Assembly: GCF_026191915.1 (NCBI RefSeq)
Contig: NZ_JAIMBY010000009.1
Span: 62,001-126,000 of the forward strand
Length of the DNA: 64,000 bases
Origin: Acidiphilium sp. PA
GTDB lineage: Bacteria; Pseudomonadota; Alphaproteobacteria; Acetobacterales; Acetobacteraceae
Reading direction: 5' to 3'
This document shows, one piece after another, positions 8,268-17,152 of this stretch; position 1 is the stretch's first letter; each line of letters starts with the position of its first letter. The notes below the pieces were generated by a model that worked only from the letters and a program-made list of their open reading frames with translations, was not told the origin of the DNA and made no database searches. Made by a program: the position numbers and the translations under genes.

Positions 8268-9065
8268 TCACGCCGCCCCCAAGCTGGCCGGCAATGTCTG
8301 CCGTCGCAAAAACTCCACCGCTAGGCTTACATAGGCCTGCGCCCCCGGCGATCGATAATCATACAACAGCACCGGCTTGCCGTGGCTCGGCGATTCCGTC
8401 ACGCGGATATTGCGCGGAATCGCGGTCTCGAACACATCGGCCTTGAAATATGCCCGCACATCGTCCGCCACGGCCTGCCCCAGATTGTTGCGCCGATCGA
8501 ACATCGTCAGAACCACACCTTCCAGGGCCAGGCGCGGATTGAGCGTGCGGCGTACCAGATTGATCGTTCGCATCAACTGACTGATCCCCTCCAGCGCAAA
8601 GAACTCGCATTGCAACGGAATCAACACCGAAGACGCTGCAACCAGAGCGTTCAATGTAAGCAGGCCCAAGCCGGGTGGGCAATCGATAAACACATACCCA
8701 AACTGCCCATCCAACCCCGGCTCGGCCAACGCCCGTGCGATCAGATGTTCCCGGGAGTCGACCTGCGCAAATTCCAGATCGGCGCCGATCAAATCCTCAG
8801 TCGCGGGAATCATGAGCAAACCCGGCACCTCGGTCGGCAGCACGAGCGAGGCGGCGGGCGCCTCCCCTGTCAACAAAGCGTAACTGCCCAGCCCACGCTC
8901 GTCAGCCCCTATACCAAAGCCGGTGCTGGCATTGCCCTGCGGGTCCATGTCGATCAGCAAGACCCGCTCACCACTCGCCGCCAGCGCGGTCGCCAGATTG
9001 ATCGCGGTCGTGGTCTTGCCGACCCCGCCCTTCTGATTGGCAATGGCGATAATCTTAGCCTGCAC
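8268..9065 (-). CDS. parA: Chromosome partitioning ATPase ParA
   Basis: 265-residue ParA/Soj deviant Walker ATPase that moves ParB-parS complexes along the nucleoid. The deviant P-loop KGGVGKTTT lies at about 11-19, Walker A' is LLIDMDPQGNAS, and Walker B is YVFIDCPPGL. It is chromosomal-type, without the extra N-terminal DNA-binding domain of plasmid type Ia. The start is GTG at 9065, overlapping the last 11 bases of rsmG, which implies translational coupling. Confidence 0.96.
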   Translation of the reverse strand: MQAKIIAIANQKGGVGKTTTAINLATALAASGERVLLIDMDPQGNASTGFGIGADERGLGSYALLTGEAPAASLVLPTEVPGLLMIPATEDLIGADLEFAQVDSREHLIARALAEPGLDGQFGYVFIDCPPGLGLLTLNALVAASSVLIPLQCEFFALEGISQLMRTINLVRRTLNPRLALEGVVLTMFDRRNNLGQAVADDVRAYFKADVFETAIPRNIRVTESPSHGKPVLLYDYRSPGAQAYVSLAVEFLRRQTLPASLGAA

Positions 9066-9681
9066 GGCGCACCTCGGAAATGCGAAGAATCATGGCGTCC
9101 GGGTCCGTCTGGCTGGCAAACCGCTCCACCACCATCCGCCAATCGGCCGCCGCCGCCGCGATCTCGGCCTCGGCATTGCGACCCTTCATGAACAAACAAA
9201 CCCCTCCGGGCGCCAGCAACGGCACGGCATAGACCAATAAATCGGGCAGCGGCGCCAAGGCCCGCGCCATGACCAACGCGACCGGCGCAATCCTCGCCAT
9301 CTCGATCCGCTCCGCCACCACGGTTGCGCTCAATCCCAATGTCGCCACCATCGTTTGCAAAAACGCGGCCTTGCGACGATCCGCCTCGATCATCGAGACA
9401 TGAATATCCGGCCGTTCGATCGCAACCACCATGCCAGGCAACCCGGCACCCGACCCCAGATCGATCGCCCGCGTCACCCCCGCCGGTATCAGCGGCACGA
9501 TCTGCCGCGAATCCAAAATATGCCGCTCCCAGATCGCCTCATCGTTCGCGTCCTTGCGCGCGATCAGATTGATCTTGTCGGTCCATTTTTTGATCGACGC
9601 CGAATAGGTCCGAAGTGGTTCATTTGTTTCACGTGAAACAAAGGTCTCAGAACGGACCTTTTTATCGCCCGCCGTCAGCAT
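9055..9681 (-). CDS. rsmG: 16S rRNA (guanine-527 N7) methyltransferase RsmG
   Basis: 208-residue SAM-dependent methyltransferase (GidB). The SAM motif is AIDLGSGAGLPGMVVAI, followed by MIEADRRKAAFLQ and the VMARALAPLPDLL motif. The ATG at 9681 overlaps the mnmG stop by one base. A TTG at 9684 is the only earlier option. Residues near 14-19 (FVSRET) are encoded by a parS palindrome, so this short stretch is constrained by DNA function as well as protein function. Confidence 0.95.
   Translation of the reverse strand: MLTAGDKKVRSETFVSRETNEPLRTYSASIKKWTDKINLIARKDANDEAIWERHILDSRQIVPLIPAGVTRAIDLGSGAGLPGMVVAIERPDIHVSMIEADRRKAAFLQTMVATLGLSATVVAERIEMARIAPVALVMARALAPLPDLLVYAVPLLAPGGVCLFMKGRNAEAEIAAAAADWRMVVERFASQTDPDAMILRISEVRRAG
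9623..9642. promoter_or_regulatory. parS: parS centromere site inside rsmG
   Basis: The 16-mer TGTTTCACGTGAAACA at 9625-9640 is a perfect match to the universal ParB-binding consensus. It extends to a 20-bp perfect palindrome, TTTGTTTCACGTGAAACAAA (9623-9642). It sits in the 5' part of rsmG, one gene before parA and parB. It is the only perfect parS I find in the window. Confidence 0.95.
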
Positions 9682-11411
9682 CAAGCCGCCAACGCGGGAG
9701 ATTTGCGGAGCGCCGCGAAAATCGCCCCCATCGCCGCCGGTGTCATGCCTTCCAGCCGCCCCGCCGCCCCCAGCGACGCCGGTCGCACCCGCTCCAGCCG
9801 ACCGACCAGCTCCGCCGACAAGCCGCCAACCAAACGATAATCGAACGCCGCGGGAATGCTCACGGCCTCATCCTTCGCTCTCGCCCGGATCTCGCCAGCC
9901 TGTCGGTCCAGATAGCCAGCATACAGCCGATCAGCCGCGACAATATGTGCCGCCGCAGCCCCTGCCGCCTCGCCGCGCTGCGCCAGATCGACCGCTTCCC
10001 GCAGCGCTACGAACGCCGCCTGTCGCTTGGTCCCGACGCACCCCCAGCCGATCCCCAACGCCGTCAGCCGCAAATCCGCGTTATCCGCCCGTAAACTCAA
10101 CCGATGCTCCGCGCGCGACGTGAACATCCGGTACGGTTCGGTCACGCCCCGTGTCACCAGATCGTCGATCATGACCCCGATATACCCCTCGGCGCGCCCC
10201 ACCGTTACCGCATCGAGGCCGCCGGCCCGCCGCGCGGCGTTGAGGCCGGCCAGAATGCCCTGCGCCCCCGCCTCTTCATATCCGGTGGTGCCATTGATCT
10301 GCCCGGCCAGATACAGTCCCGGCAGCGCCCGCAGCGCCAGCGCATGATCGAGCGCACGGGGGTCGACATAATCATACTCCACCGCATAACCCGCCCGCAG
10401 CAGGATGGCCCGTTCCAGGCCCGGCATGGTGTGAATAAACGCCTCCTGCACCTCAGCCGGCAGGCTGGTCGAAATGCCGTTCGGATACACCGTGCCGTCA
10501 TCAAGTCCCTCAGGCTCCAGAAACACCTGATGGCGCGATTTATCGGCAAACCGTACCACCTTGTCCTCGATGGAGGGGCAATAGCGGGGTCCAACCCCTT
10601 CGGTTCGGCCGCCATACACGGCCGAGCGATGCAGGTTGGCGGAAATGATGGCGTGCGTGGCCGGCGTGGTTTCAGTGATCCGGCAGGAAATTTGCCGATT
10701 GGTTACGGTGTGCGTCATCAAGCTGAACGGCACCGGCGCCGTCTCGCCCTGATCCTCCGGCAGGTGGTCCCAATCGATCGAACCGCGATCCAGCCGGGCC
10801 GGTGTGCCAGTTTTCAGCCGCCCGAGTGGCAGGCCGAAGGAGAGTAACCGCGCCGCGAGCGCGTTCGACGCCGCGTCGCCCACCCGGCCACCTGCTTCGG
10901 TCCGCTCACCGAAATGCAGCACACCGCGCAAAAACGTCCCCGCGGTGAGTACCGCGGCACGACAGGCGAGCCGCTGGCCGGAACCCGTGATGACCGCGCG
11001 CAACGCGCCATCGGGACCAATCTCGAGATCCGCCGCCTCACCTTCCAGCACCGTCAGACCATGCTGGGCCGCGATCATATCCTGCATCGCCGCGCGATAC
11101 AGCGCGCGATCCGCCTGCGCGCGCGGCCCCCACACAGCCGGCCCTTTGGTGCGGTTGAGCATTTTGAAATGGATGCAGGCGGCATCCGCCGCGCGGCCCA
11201 TCAGCCCGTCCAGCGCATCGATCTCACGGACCAGATGCCCCTTTCCGATGCCGCCGATCGCCGGGTTGCACGACATCTCGCCGATGCGATCGGCGCGATG
11301 CGTCAGCAGCGCCGTCCGCGCCCCGACGCGCGCCGAAGCCGCCGCTGCCTCGCAGCCCGCATGGCCGCCCCCGATTACCACAACATCGAAGTCCATATCA
11401 TTCACGTTCAT
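9681..11411 (-). CDS. mnmG: tRNA uridine-34 carboxymethylaminomethyl modification enzyme MnmG (compact form)
   Basis: FAD enzyme (GidA) that, with MnmE, adds the cmnm5 group to wobble uridine of tRNAs. Visible are the FAD fold [12 protein letters not shown], the signature [23 protein letters not shown], the Cys-containing RYCPSIEDK and [13 protein letters not shown]. The protein is 576 residues, ~50 shorter than the E. coli enzyme. The missing part is the helical stretch between LTALGIG and YAGYLDRQ, where only ~24 residues remain. The frame is intact, so this is probably a lineage deletion. It is 15 bp downstream of mnmE and overlaps rsmG by one base. Confidence 0.94.
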   Translation of the reverse strand: MNVNDMDFDVVVIGGGHAGCEAAAASARVGARTALLTHRADRIGEMSCNPAIGGIGKGHLVREIDALDGLMGRAADAACIHFKMLNRTKGPAVWGPRAQADRALYRAAMQDMIAAQHGLTVLEGEAADLEIGPDGALRAVITGSGQRLACRAAVLTAGTFLRGVLHFGERTEAGGRVGDAASNALAARLLSFGLPLGRLKTGTPARLDRGSIDWDHLPEDQGETAPVPFSLMTHTVTNRQISCRITETTPATHAIISANLHRSAVYGGRTEGVGPRYCPSIEDKVVRFADKSRHQVFLEPEGLDDGTVYPNGISTSLPAEVQEAFIHTMPGLERAILLRAGYAVEYDYVDPRALDHALALRALPGLYLAGQINGTTGYEEAGAQGILAGLNAARRAGGLDAVTVGRAEGYIGVMIDDLVTRGVTEPYRMFTSRAEHRLSLRADNADLRLTALGIGWGCVGTKRQAAFVALREAVDLAQRGEAAGAAAAHIVAADRLYAGYLDRQAGEIRARAKDEAVSIPAAFDYRLVGGLSAELVGRLERVRPASLGAAGRLEGMTPAAMGAIFAALRKSPALAA

Positions 11412-11426
11412 GCCGGCCCTATAGCA

Positions 11427-12716
11427 TCATTTGCCGATGCAGAAGCTGGAAAACACCTGATCCAGCACATCCTCAACCCCAATGACGCCAACCAGCCTCG
11501 CCAACGCATCGGCGGCCGCCTGAAAATCGGCCGCGCGCAACTCGGGTTCGGCAACCGCCCTCGCCCGCTCTAGCGCCGTTGCCATGTCGCGCAGGCAGGC
11601 AATCTGACGCGGTCGTGGCAATGCAGGCCCGGCGCCGCGTGCCACCAACGCGGCGACGTGGTCGGATAGCACGGCAACCAGCGCCGATACACCGGCACCG
11701 GTATGCGCGCTCACCGCCAAGGCACCCGCCGGACACGCAGCAGCCAGATCGGCCTTCGTCGCAACCAGCAACGCGGGCACACCAGCCGGCGCCGCCGGCA
11801 CCACGAAATCCGGCGCGGCTGCGCACACGATCAGAAAATCCGCGCGCCGCGCATGGGCCTCCGCCCGGCGGACGCCCTCTGCCTCGATCGCATCCACCGT
11901 CTCGCGCAAACCCGCGGTATCGACCAGCCGCACCGGCACGCCGCCAAGGTCCAGCCGCACGCCGATTGCATCGCGCGTGGTGCCCGGAGTGGCGGAAACG
12001 ATGGCGACATCCTCACCCGCCAGCGCATTGACCAACGTGGATTTTCCCGCATTCGGCGCGCCGAGCACCACGATATCGATACCCTCGCGCAACCGCTCGG
12101 CCGCGACGCCCGCGCCGATTGCCGCCCCGATGTCGTGGCGCAATACATCGATCTCCGCCAGCATCGCCGCTTCGACCTCCGGAGGCAGATCCTCATCGGC
12201 AAAATCAATCAGCGCCGCCTGCCGTGCCATCAACCCGACCAGACGGTCCCGCCAGGCCACGATCGCGGCACTCATTGCACCACCGGCCTGATCGAGCGCC
12301 AGAACCCGCTGCGCCTCGGTCTCCGCAGCGATCAGATCGGCAATACCCTCCGCCTGCAACAGATCGAGCTTGCCATTGCCGAACGCACGCCGGGAAAATT
12401 CGCCCGGTTCCGCCGGCCGCGCGCCAAGCGCGATCAACCGCGCGGTCAACGCTGCCACGACGGCCCGGCCGCCATGGGTATGCAATTCCGCATAATCCTC
12501 GCCCGTGACACTCGCTGGTCCGGGAAACCGGATGAGCAATCCCTGGTCGATCAGCCGGCCCGCACCATCGTGAAAGCGGCGCACACTGGCACGGCGCGGC
12601 GGCGAAAGCGCACCGCTCAACGACTGCACGATCGGATCAAGCCCCGCTCCACTCAGCCGCACCACCGCGATCGCACCACCAACACCACTGGCGGTCGCGA
12701 AAATCACATCGGTCAT
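11427..12716 (-). CDS. mnmE: tRNA modification GTPase MnmE
   Basis: 429-residue GTPase partner of MnmG. The order is an N-terminal folate-binding domain (TGEDYAELHTHGG), a helical domain, and an inserted G domain with P-loop GAPNAGKST, G2/G3 PGTTRD and DTAGLRE, and a TKAD base-recognition motif. It ends in the invariant CIGK, whose Cys is essential for modification. The start overlaps the stop of the ferredoxin-like gene as ATGA. Confidence 0.96.
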   Translation of the reverse strand: MTDVIFATASGVGGAIAVVRLSGAGLDPIVQSLSGALSPPRRASVRRFHDGAGRLIDQGLLIRFPGPASVTGEDYAELHTHGGRAVVAALTARLIALGARPAEPGEFSRRAFGNGKLDLLQAEGIADLIAAETEAQRVLALDQAGGAMSAAIVAWRDRLVGLMARQAALIDFADEDLPPEVEAAMLAEIDVLRHDIGAAIGAGVAAERLREGIDIVVLGAPNAGKSTLVNALAGEDVAIVSATPGTTRDAIGVRLDLGGVPVRLVDTAGLRETVDAIEAEGVRRAEAHARRADFLIVCAAAPDFVVPAAPAGVPALLVATKADLAAACPAGALAVSAHTGAGVSALVAVLSDHVAALVARGAGPALPRPRQIACLRDMATALERARAVAEPELRAADFQAAADALARLVGVIGVEDVLDQVFSSFCIGK

Positions 12717-13063
12717 TTCGCCGGCGCCACCTCGGCCGGCAACATCAATTCGGGAATCGGCCTTCCATCACGAATATCCTCGGTCAACACACGGTCCACC
12801 GCCACCGTGTCCGCCACACGATACCAGGTGCCACGCGGATAAATCACCAACACCGGACCATGCTCGCAACGGTCGAGACACCCCGCCGCGTTGATCCGAA
12901 CCCCGGCCAAACCCAACTCCTTCGCCCGCGCCTTCATGTAATCCCGCAGCTTCTCCGACCCCTTCTCGCCACACGATCCCCGCGGATGACCCGGCGGACG
13001 ATGGTTGCCACACACAAACACATGGTGACGAAAATAAGCCGGCGGGATCGCGTCATCGGTCAT
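12713..13063 (-). CDS. (2Fe-2S) ferredoxin-like thioredoxin-fold protein
   Basis: 116-residue protein of the COG3411 type. Cysteines in HVFVCGNHRPPGHPRGSCG near the start and GCLDRCEHGPV later provide the four ligands of a thioredoxin-like [2Fe-2S] cluster, as in small ferredoxins and the NuoE fold. The ATG at 13063 is preferred over 13072 by similarity of the N-terminus. It is the first gene of the mnmE-mnmG-rsmG-parA-parB run and overlaps mnmE by four bases. Its redox partner is not evident. Confidence 0.75.
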   Translation of the reverse strand: MTDDAIPPAYFRHHVFVCGNHRPPGHPRGSCGEKGSEKLRDYMKARAKELGLAGVRINAAGCLDRCEHGPVLVIYPRGTWYRVADTVAVDRVLTEDIRDGRPIPELMLPAEVAPAK

Positions 13064-13123
13064 CATGTGCACTCGCGCTTTCGGTGTTGGCTGCTATCTA
13101 TTAGGGGCGGACGTGGTGAGGAC

Positions 13124-13336
13124 GGTAAGCAAGCAAGGCCAGGGGCTCTGCCCCTGGACCCCGTTAAAGGCGGAGCCTTTAAAATCCATTAGTTTTAGGC
13201 AAGGGGAGGGCGACCCAGGCCAGATCGACGGAAAATCCGAGGCAGCGCCCTCCCCTTGCCTAAAACCACCGGGTTCTAAGGGCTAAGCCCTTAGTGGGGG
13301 TCGAGGGGGCAAAGCCCCCCGCCTTGCTTGCTTACC
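13124..13336. repeat. Dispersed palindromic repeat, copy C (best preserved ends)
   Basis: The outermost bases form a perfect 16-bp terminal inverted repeat: GGTAAGCAAGCAAGGC (13124-13139) and GCCTTGCTTGCTTACC (13321-13336). Inside are the two arms and the core GCGACCCAGGCCAGATCGAC. The element occupies nearly all of the 332-bp gap between two divergently read genes. No target-site duplication is visible. The rest of the gap shows no recognisable feature. Confidence 0.87.
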
Positions 13337-13395
13337 ATCCCCAACACAACCCTACCCTACCAGATACCATCCAACATCGGAAAGTCCGTGGACAC

Positions 13396-15441
13396 ATGAC
13401 CAGTAATACGCTTGCCGCTGCTTCGTCGCCTTACTTACTGCAACATGCCGACAATCCGGTGCATTGGCAGATGTGGTTGCCGGCGACGTTGGCGCGGGCG
13501 CGTGAGGAGGGCAAGCCGATTCTGTTGTCGATCGGGTATGCGGCCTGTCATTGGTGTCATGTGATGGCGCATGAGAGTTTCGAGGATGTCGAGACGGCGG
13601 CGTTGATGAACGAACGGTACATCAACATCAAAATCGACCGTGAGGAGCGGCCTGATATCGACAGTATCTATATGGGTGCGTTGCAGGCGATGGGCGAGCA
13701 GGGTGGCTGGCCGCTGACGATGATTCTGACGCCGGATGGGGCGCCGATTTTCGGGGGGACGTATTTTCCCCCCGAGCCGCGCTGGGGCAGGCCGTCGTTC
13801 CGCCAGGTATTGGCGGGTGTTGCGGAGGCGTGGGACAAGGATCGGGAAAAATTGCTGATCAGTGGTGCGGCGCTGATGCGGCGGGTGACGCGCCAGGCGG
13901 AGCCTGCGGCGGGCGGGCGCTTGGCACCGGCCGATCTTGAGTCGGTGGCGGAGCGGTTCATCGCCATGGTGGATTGGGAGGATGGCGGGTTGCGGGGTGC
14001 GCCGAAATTTCCGAACCCACCGATTTTCCGATTTTTATGGAGCGAATATGCCCGCTCCGGCCGGCATGAAGCGGGCGCGGCGGTGGCGTTGATGCTGGCG
14101 CGGATGGCGCAGGGCGGCATTTACGATCATGTCGGCGGCGGGTTCGCGCGCTATGCGACGGATGAGGCGTGGCTGGTGCCGCATTTTGAGAAGATGCTGT
14201 ACGACAATGCGCAGATCCTTGACCTGCTGGCATTCGCGCACGCTGCCGAGCCTGATTTGTTGCTCGCGGCGCGGGCGGACGAGATCGTGACGTGGCTGAC
14301 CCGCGACATGCTCGCCCGCCACGACGCGGCGCCGGATGGTGCGATGGCGTTTGCATCATCCGAGGACGCGGATTCCGAGGGGGTTGAGGGCAAGTTCTAC
14401 GTATGGACGCGCGATGAAATTGCCTCGGTACTGGGCGACGATTTCGCGCGTTTCACCGACCATTACCCTTGCCCTGCGGCGGGCAATTGGGAGGGGCACA
14501 TTATTCTGACCCGCGCGACGCATCCCGAGGAGGACGCCGTCGAGCAGGATCTCGCGACGTTGCGCGACCGCTTGCGCGTGGCACGTGACCAGCGGGTGCG
14601 GCCTGGGTGGGATGACAAGATTCTGGCGGATTGGAACGGGCTGACGATTGCCGCCCTGGTTCACGCCAGTGCGGTGTTCGGCCGCGGTGACTGGTTGGCG
14701 CTGGCAATGCGGGTGTTCAGGGCGGTGGAGGCGCTGCTCGGGCGGCCGGATGGGCGGTTCGATCATGCGTATCGACGCGGGGCGGTTTCGGCGGCGGGGC
14801 TGCTCGACGACCAGGCCGGGATGCTGCGCGCGATGATCGGGCTGTATGAGGCGACCGGCGACGCATCGTATATGGCGCGGGCGGAACGTCTGGTTGCGCT
14901 GACGGCAGCGCATTTCGGCGACGGTGCGGGTGGGTTTTACGCCAGTGCGGACGATGCGGTGGATCTGCCGGGCGGCATGCGGCCGCGCGCCGCGACCGAC
15001 AACGCGACGCCGGCCGGCGCGGGGCTGATGGCGGAGGCTTATGCGCGGCTGTATCATCTGACCGGCAAGTCCGCCTATCGGGACGCCGCGGCGGCGCTGG
15101 TGAGCGCGCATGCCGGCGAGCGGCGCAATCTGCCGGCGTATCCGACCATTCTGGCGGCGGCGGCGCTGTTGGAGGAAGCGATCGTGGTGGTGCTGACCGG
15201 CGCGCGGGAGGATGCGCGGTTCGAGGCGTTGCATCTTGCGGCGCGGGCGGGGTTCGATCCGGCGGTGGTGATTCTGCCGGTGGGCACGACGGCGGATTTA
15301 CCGGCGGATCATCCGGCGCAGGGCAAGACCAGTGGTGCGCCGGCGGCGTTCGTGTGCCGTGGGCAGGTTTGCAGCCTGCCGGTGCATGATGCGACCGCGC
15401 TGCGGGCGGCGATGGGTCGGGGTGATCGTGCGCCGGAGTAG
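13396..15441 (+). CDS. Thioredoxin-domain protein of the YyaL/SSP411 (DUF255) family
   Basis: 681-residue cytosolic protein. The N-terminal DUF255 thioredoxin-like domain (about 1-170) has NTLAAASSPYLLQHADNPVHW and the active-site-like motif YAACHWCHVMAHESFED. A long six-hairpin (alpha/alpha)6 domain resembling N-acylglucosamine epimerases follows, with CxxC-free repeats such as GGIYDHVGGGFARYATDEAWLVPHFEKMLYDNAQ. The full length is typical. The biochemical role is unsettled. The ATG at 13396 is chosen since the family starts there; the longer frame runs back into repeat copy C. Confidence 0.85.
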   Translation: MTSNTLAAASSPYLLQHADNPVHWQMWLPATLARAREEGKPILLSIGYAACHWCHVMAHESFEDVETAALMNERYINIKIDREERPDIDSIYMGALQAMGEQGGWPLTMILTPDGAPIFGGTYFPPEPRWGRPSFRQVLAGVAEAWDKDREKLLISGAALMRRVTRQAEPAAGGRLAPADLESVAERFIAMVDWEDGGLRGAPKFPNPPIFRFLWSEYARSGRHEAGAAVALMLARMAQGGIYDHVGGGFARYATDEAWLVPHFEKMLYDNAQILDLLAFAHAAEPDLLLAARADEIVTWLTRDMLARHDAAPDGAMAFASSEDADSEGVEGKFYVWTRDEIASVLGDDFARFTDHYPCPAAGNWEGHIILTRATHPEEDAVEQDLATLRDRLRVARDQRVRPGWDDKILADWNGLTIAALVHASAVFGRGDWLALAMRVFRAVEALLGRPDGRFDHAYRRGAVSAAGLLDDQAGMLRAMIGLYEATGDASYMARAERLVALTAAHFGDGAGGFYASADDAVDLPGGMRPRAATDNATPAGAGLMAEAYARLYHLTGKSAYRDAAAALVSAHAGERRNLPAYPTILAAAALLEEAIVVVLTGAREDARFEALHLAARAGFDPAVVILPVGTTADLPADHPAQGKTSGAPAAFVCRGQVCSLPVHDATALRAAMGRGDRAPE

Positions 15442-15502
15442 CGAAGGCTGCATTTTTGTAACAAAGGCGCAAAAAGCGCTCTGTCTCCGAGGTGCGGGTG
15501 TT

Positions 15503-15535
15503 GGAACCGGCGTGTACCCGGCTCGGCCCGGTTCC
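15503..15535 (+). other. Leader hairpin before the Mrp/ApbC gene
   Basis: GGAACCGG (15503-15510) pairs with CCGGTTCC (15528-15535) across a 17-base GC-rich loop, 51 bases before the gene start. It superficially resembles a tRNA T-arm but no cloverleaf can be built. It could be a leader structure or an internal terminator without a T-run. Confidence 0.3.
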
Positions 15536-15586
15536 GATCCTGCGCGTTTCCGCGTAGAACGGCCCGAATTGATAGGGATGTCTGAC

Positions 15587-16651
15587 ATGATTGATGAAGC
15601 CACAATTCGCGCCCGGATCGGCCAGTTTCGCGCGGCAGACGGGGCGGTGGTGCCGCCGGCGATGATCGACAGCGTTGCGGTGCGCGATGGGCTGGTGCAG
15701 GTGGCGCTGGCGGTGACGCGGGCCGAGGCGCCGCGGCTGGAGCCGCTGCGGCTGGCGCTGGAACAAAGTCTGTCGGCCCTGGAGGGCGTGCGGAATGCGA
15801 CGGTGATGCTGACCGGGCCGCGCAGCGCGGCGGCGCCGGCCGAGCAGGCAGCGCCCGGGTTGCTGAGCCAGGTGAAGTCGATCATCGCCGTGGCATCGGG
15901 CAAGGGCGGCGTGGGGAAATCGACCGTCGCGGTCAATCTGGCGGTGTCGTTGGCAGCCAGGGGGTTGAGCGTCGGGCTGCTGGATGCGGATATTTATGGA
16001 CCATCGCTGCCGCGCATGCTGGGAACCAGGGGCAAACCCGCGATGGAGGGCAGCAGGCTCGTGCCGGTCGAGGCCTGGGGGTTGAAGGCGATTTCGATCG
16101 GGCATGTGGTAGCCGAGGAAACCGCGATGGTATGGCGCGGGCCGATGGTGCTGAATGCGCTCATGCAGTTGATGACGCAGGTGGCGTGGCCGGCGCTCGA
16201 TGTCATGGTGATCGATCTGCCGCCGGGCACCGGAGATATCCAGCTTACATTGGCGCAGCGGTTGAAACTGACCGGGGCGGTGGTGGTTTCGACGCCGCAG
16301 GACATCGCGCTGCTCGATGCGCGGCGTGGGGTTTCGATGTTCCAGCAGGTGCGGGTGCCGGTGCTGGGCATTGTGGAGAACATGAGTTTTTTCTGCTGCC
16401 CGAATTGCGGTACGCGGACCGAGATTTTCGGCCACGGCGGGGCGCGGGCGGAAGCGGCGCGGATCGGCGTGCCGTTTCTGGGCGAGGTGCCGCTGCTGCC
16501 GGCGATTCGCGAAACATCGGACGCGGGCACGCCGATTGCGGTGAGCGCGCCGGGCAGCGAGGCGGCGCGGGCATTTATGGCGGTGGCCGAGGCGGTGATG
16601 GCGCAGATGGGCGGCGAGCGCACGGCCGGGCCGCGTATCGTGATCGAATGA
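15587..16651 (+). CDS. apbC: Iron-sulfur cluster carrier ATPase ApbC/Mrp
   Basis: 354-residue Mrp/NBP35-family P-loop protein that delivers [4Fe-4S] clusters. An N-terminal MIP18-like domain (1-90) precedes the ATPase with deviant Walker A SGKGGVGKSTVAVNLA, switch DADIYGPSLPRM and VIDLPPGTGDIQLT. The cluster-binding CxxC is in MSFFCCPNCGTRTEIFG. AGGGA at 15574-15578 favours ATG 15587 (8 bases); ATG 15578 is too close. holC starts 4 bases downstream of the stop. Confidence 0.92.
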   Translation: MIDEATIRARIGQFRAADGAVVPPAMIDSVAVRDGLVQVALAVTRAEAPRLEPLRLALEQSLSALEGVRNATVMLTGPRSAAAPAEQAAPGLLSQVKSIIAVASGKGGVGKSTVAVNLAVSLAARGLSVGLLDADIYGPSLPRMLGTRGKPAMEGSRLVPVEAWGLKAISIGHVVAEETAMVWRGPMVLNALMQLMTQVAWPALDVMVIDLPPGTGDIQLTLAQRLKLTGAVVVSTPQDIALLDARRGVSMFQQVRVPVLGIVENMSFFCCPNCGTRTEIFGHGGARAEAARIGVPFLGEVPLLPAIRETSDAGTPIAVSAPGSEAARAFMAVAEAVMAQMGGERTAGPRIVIE

Positions 16652-16655
16652 GGCG

Positions 16656-17099
16656 ATGGCGGCGATCGGGTTTTATCATCTGACCCGGACCGATGTGGCG
16701 GCTGCCTTACCCGCTTTGCTCGGCCGTACCCTTGCGGCGGGGCAGCGCGCGGTGGTGCGGGCGACGGATGCCGGCCTGATCGAGGCGCTCGATGCATCGC
16801 TTTGGCTTTCGGCCAATCCGGATTGGTTGCCGCATGGCACGGCGGCAAGCGGGTTTGCCGCGGATCAGCCGATCTGGCTGACCACAGGGGCGGATGTGCC
16901 GAACGGGGCGAAATTTCTATTTCTGGTCGATGGTGCCGCCGCCGATTTGGCGCGGTTCGAGCGGGTATTCGATCTGTTCGATGGCAATGACGCGGCAGCG
17001 GTGGCGGCGGCGCGGGTCCGTTGGCCGGCGGCAAAGGCGGCGGGGCACGAATTAACCTACTGGCAGCAGACGGATCGGGGTTGGTCGCGAAAAAATTAG
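16656..17099 (+). CDS. holC: DNA polymerase III chi subunit
   Basis: 147-residue HolC. The family features FYHLTRTDVAAALPALLGRTLAAGQRAVVR, LDASLW (conserved Leu-W), FLPHGTA-like WLPHGTA, QPIWLTT, and FDLFDGND near the end are present. It bridges the clamp loader psi subunit to SSB. It follows apbC by 4 bases and is likely cotranscribed. Confidence 0.92.
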   Translation: MAAIGFYHLTRTDVAAALPALLGRTLAAGQRAVVRATDAGLIEALDASLWLSANPDWLPHGTAASGFAADQPIWLTTGADVPNGAKFLFLVDGAAADLARFERVFDLFDGNDAAAVAAARVRWPAAKAAGHELTYWQQTDRGWSRKN

Positions 17100-17152
17100 G
17101 CGGATCTTAAATATTTTGGGTGATCATCGCGGCAGGTGACCAAGAGGGTCTT

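Noticed and set aside
15481-15560. tRNA-like T-arm sequence before apbC
   Set aside because: GGTTCCGATCC resembles a T-arm, but no acceptor stem, anticodon arm or D-arm can be built around it.
14717-16435. Long open frame of 572 codons on the minus strand
   Set aside because: It is antisense to the DUF255 and apbC genes, is proline/arginine-rich low-complexity and shows no family motif; high GC produces such frames.
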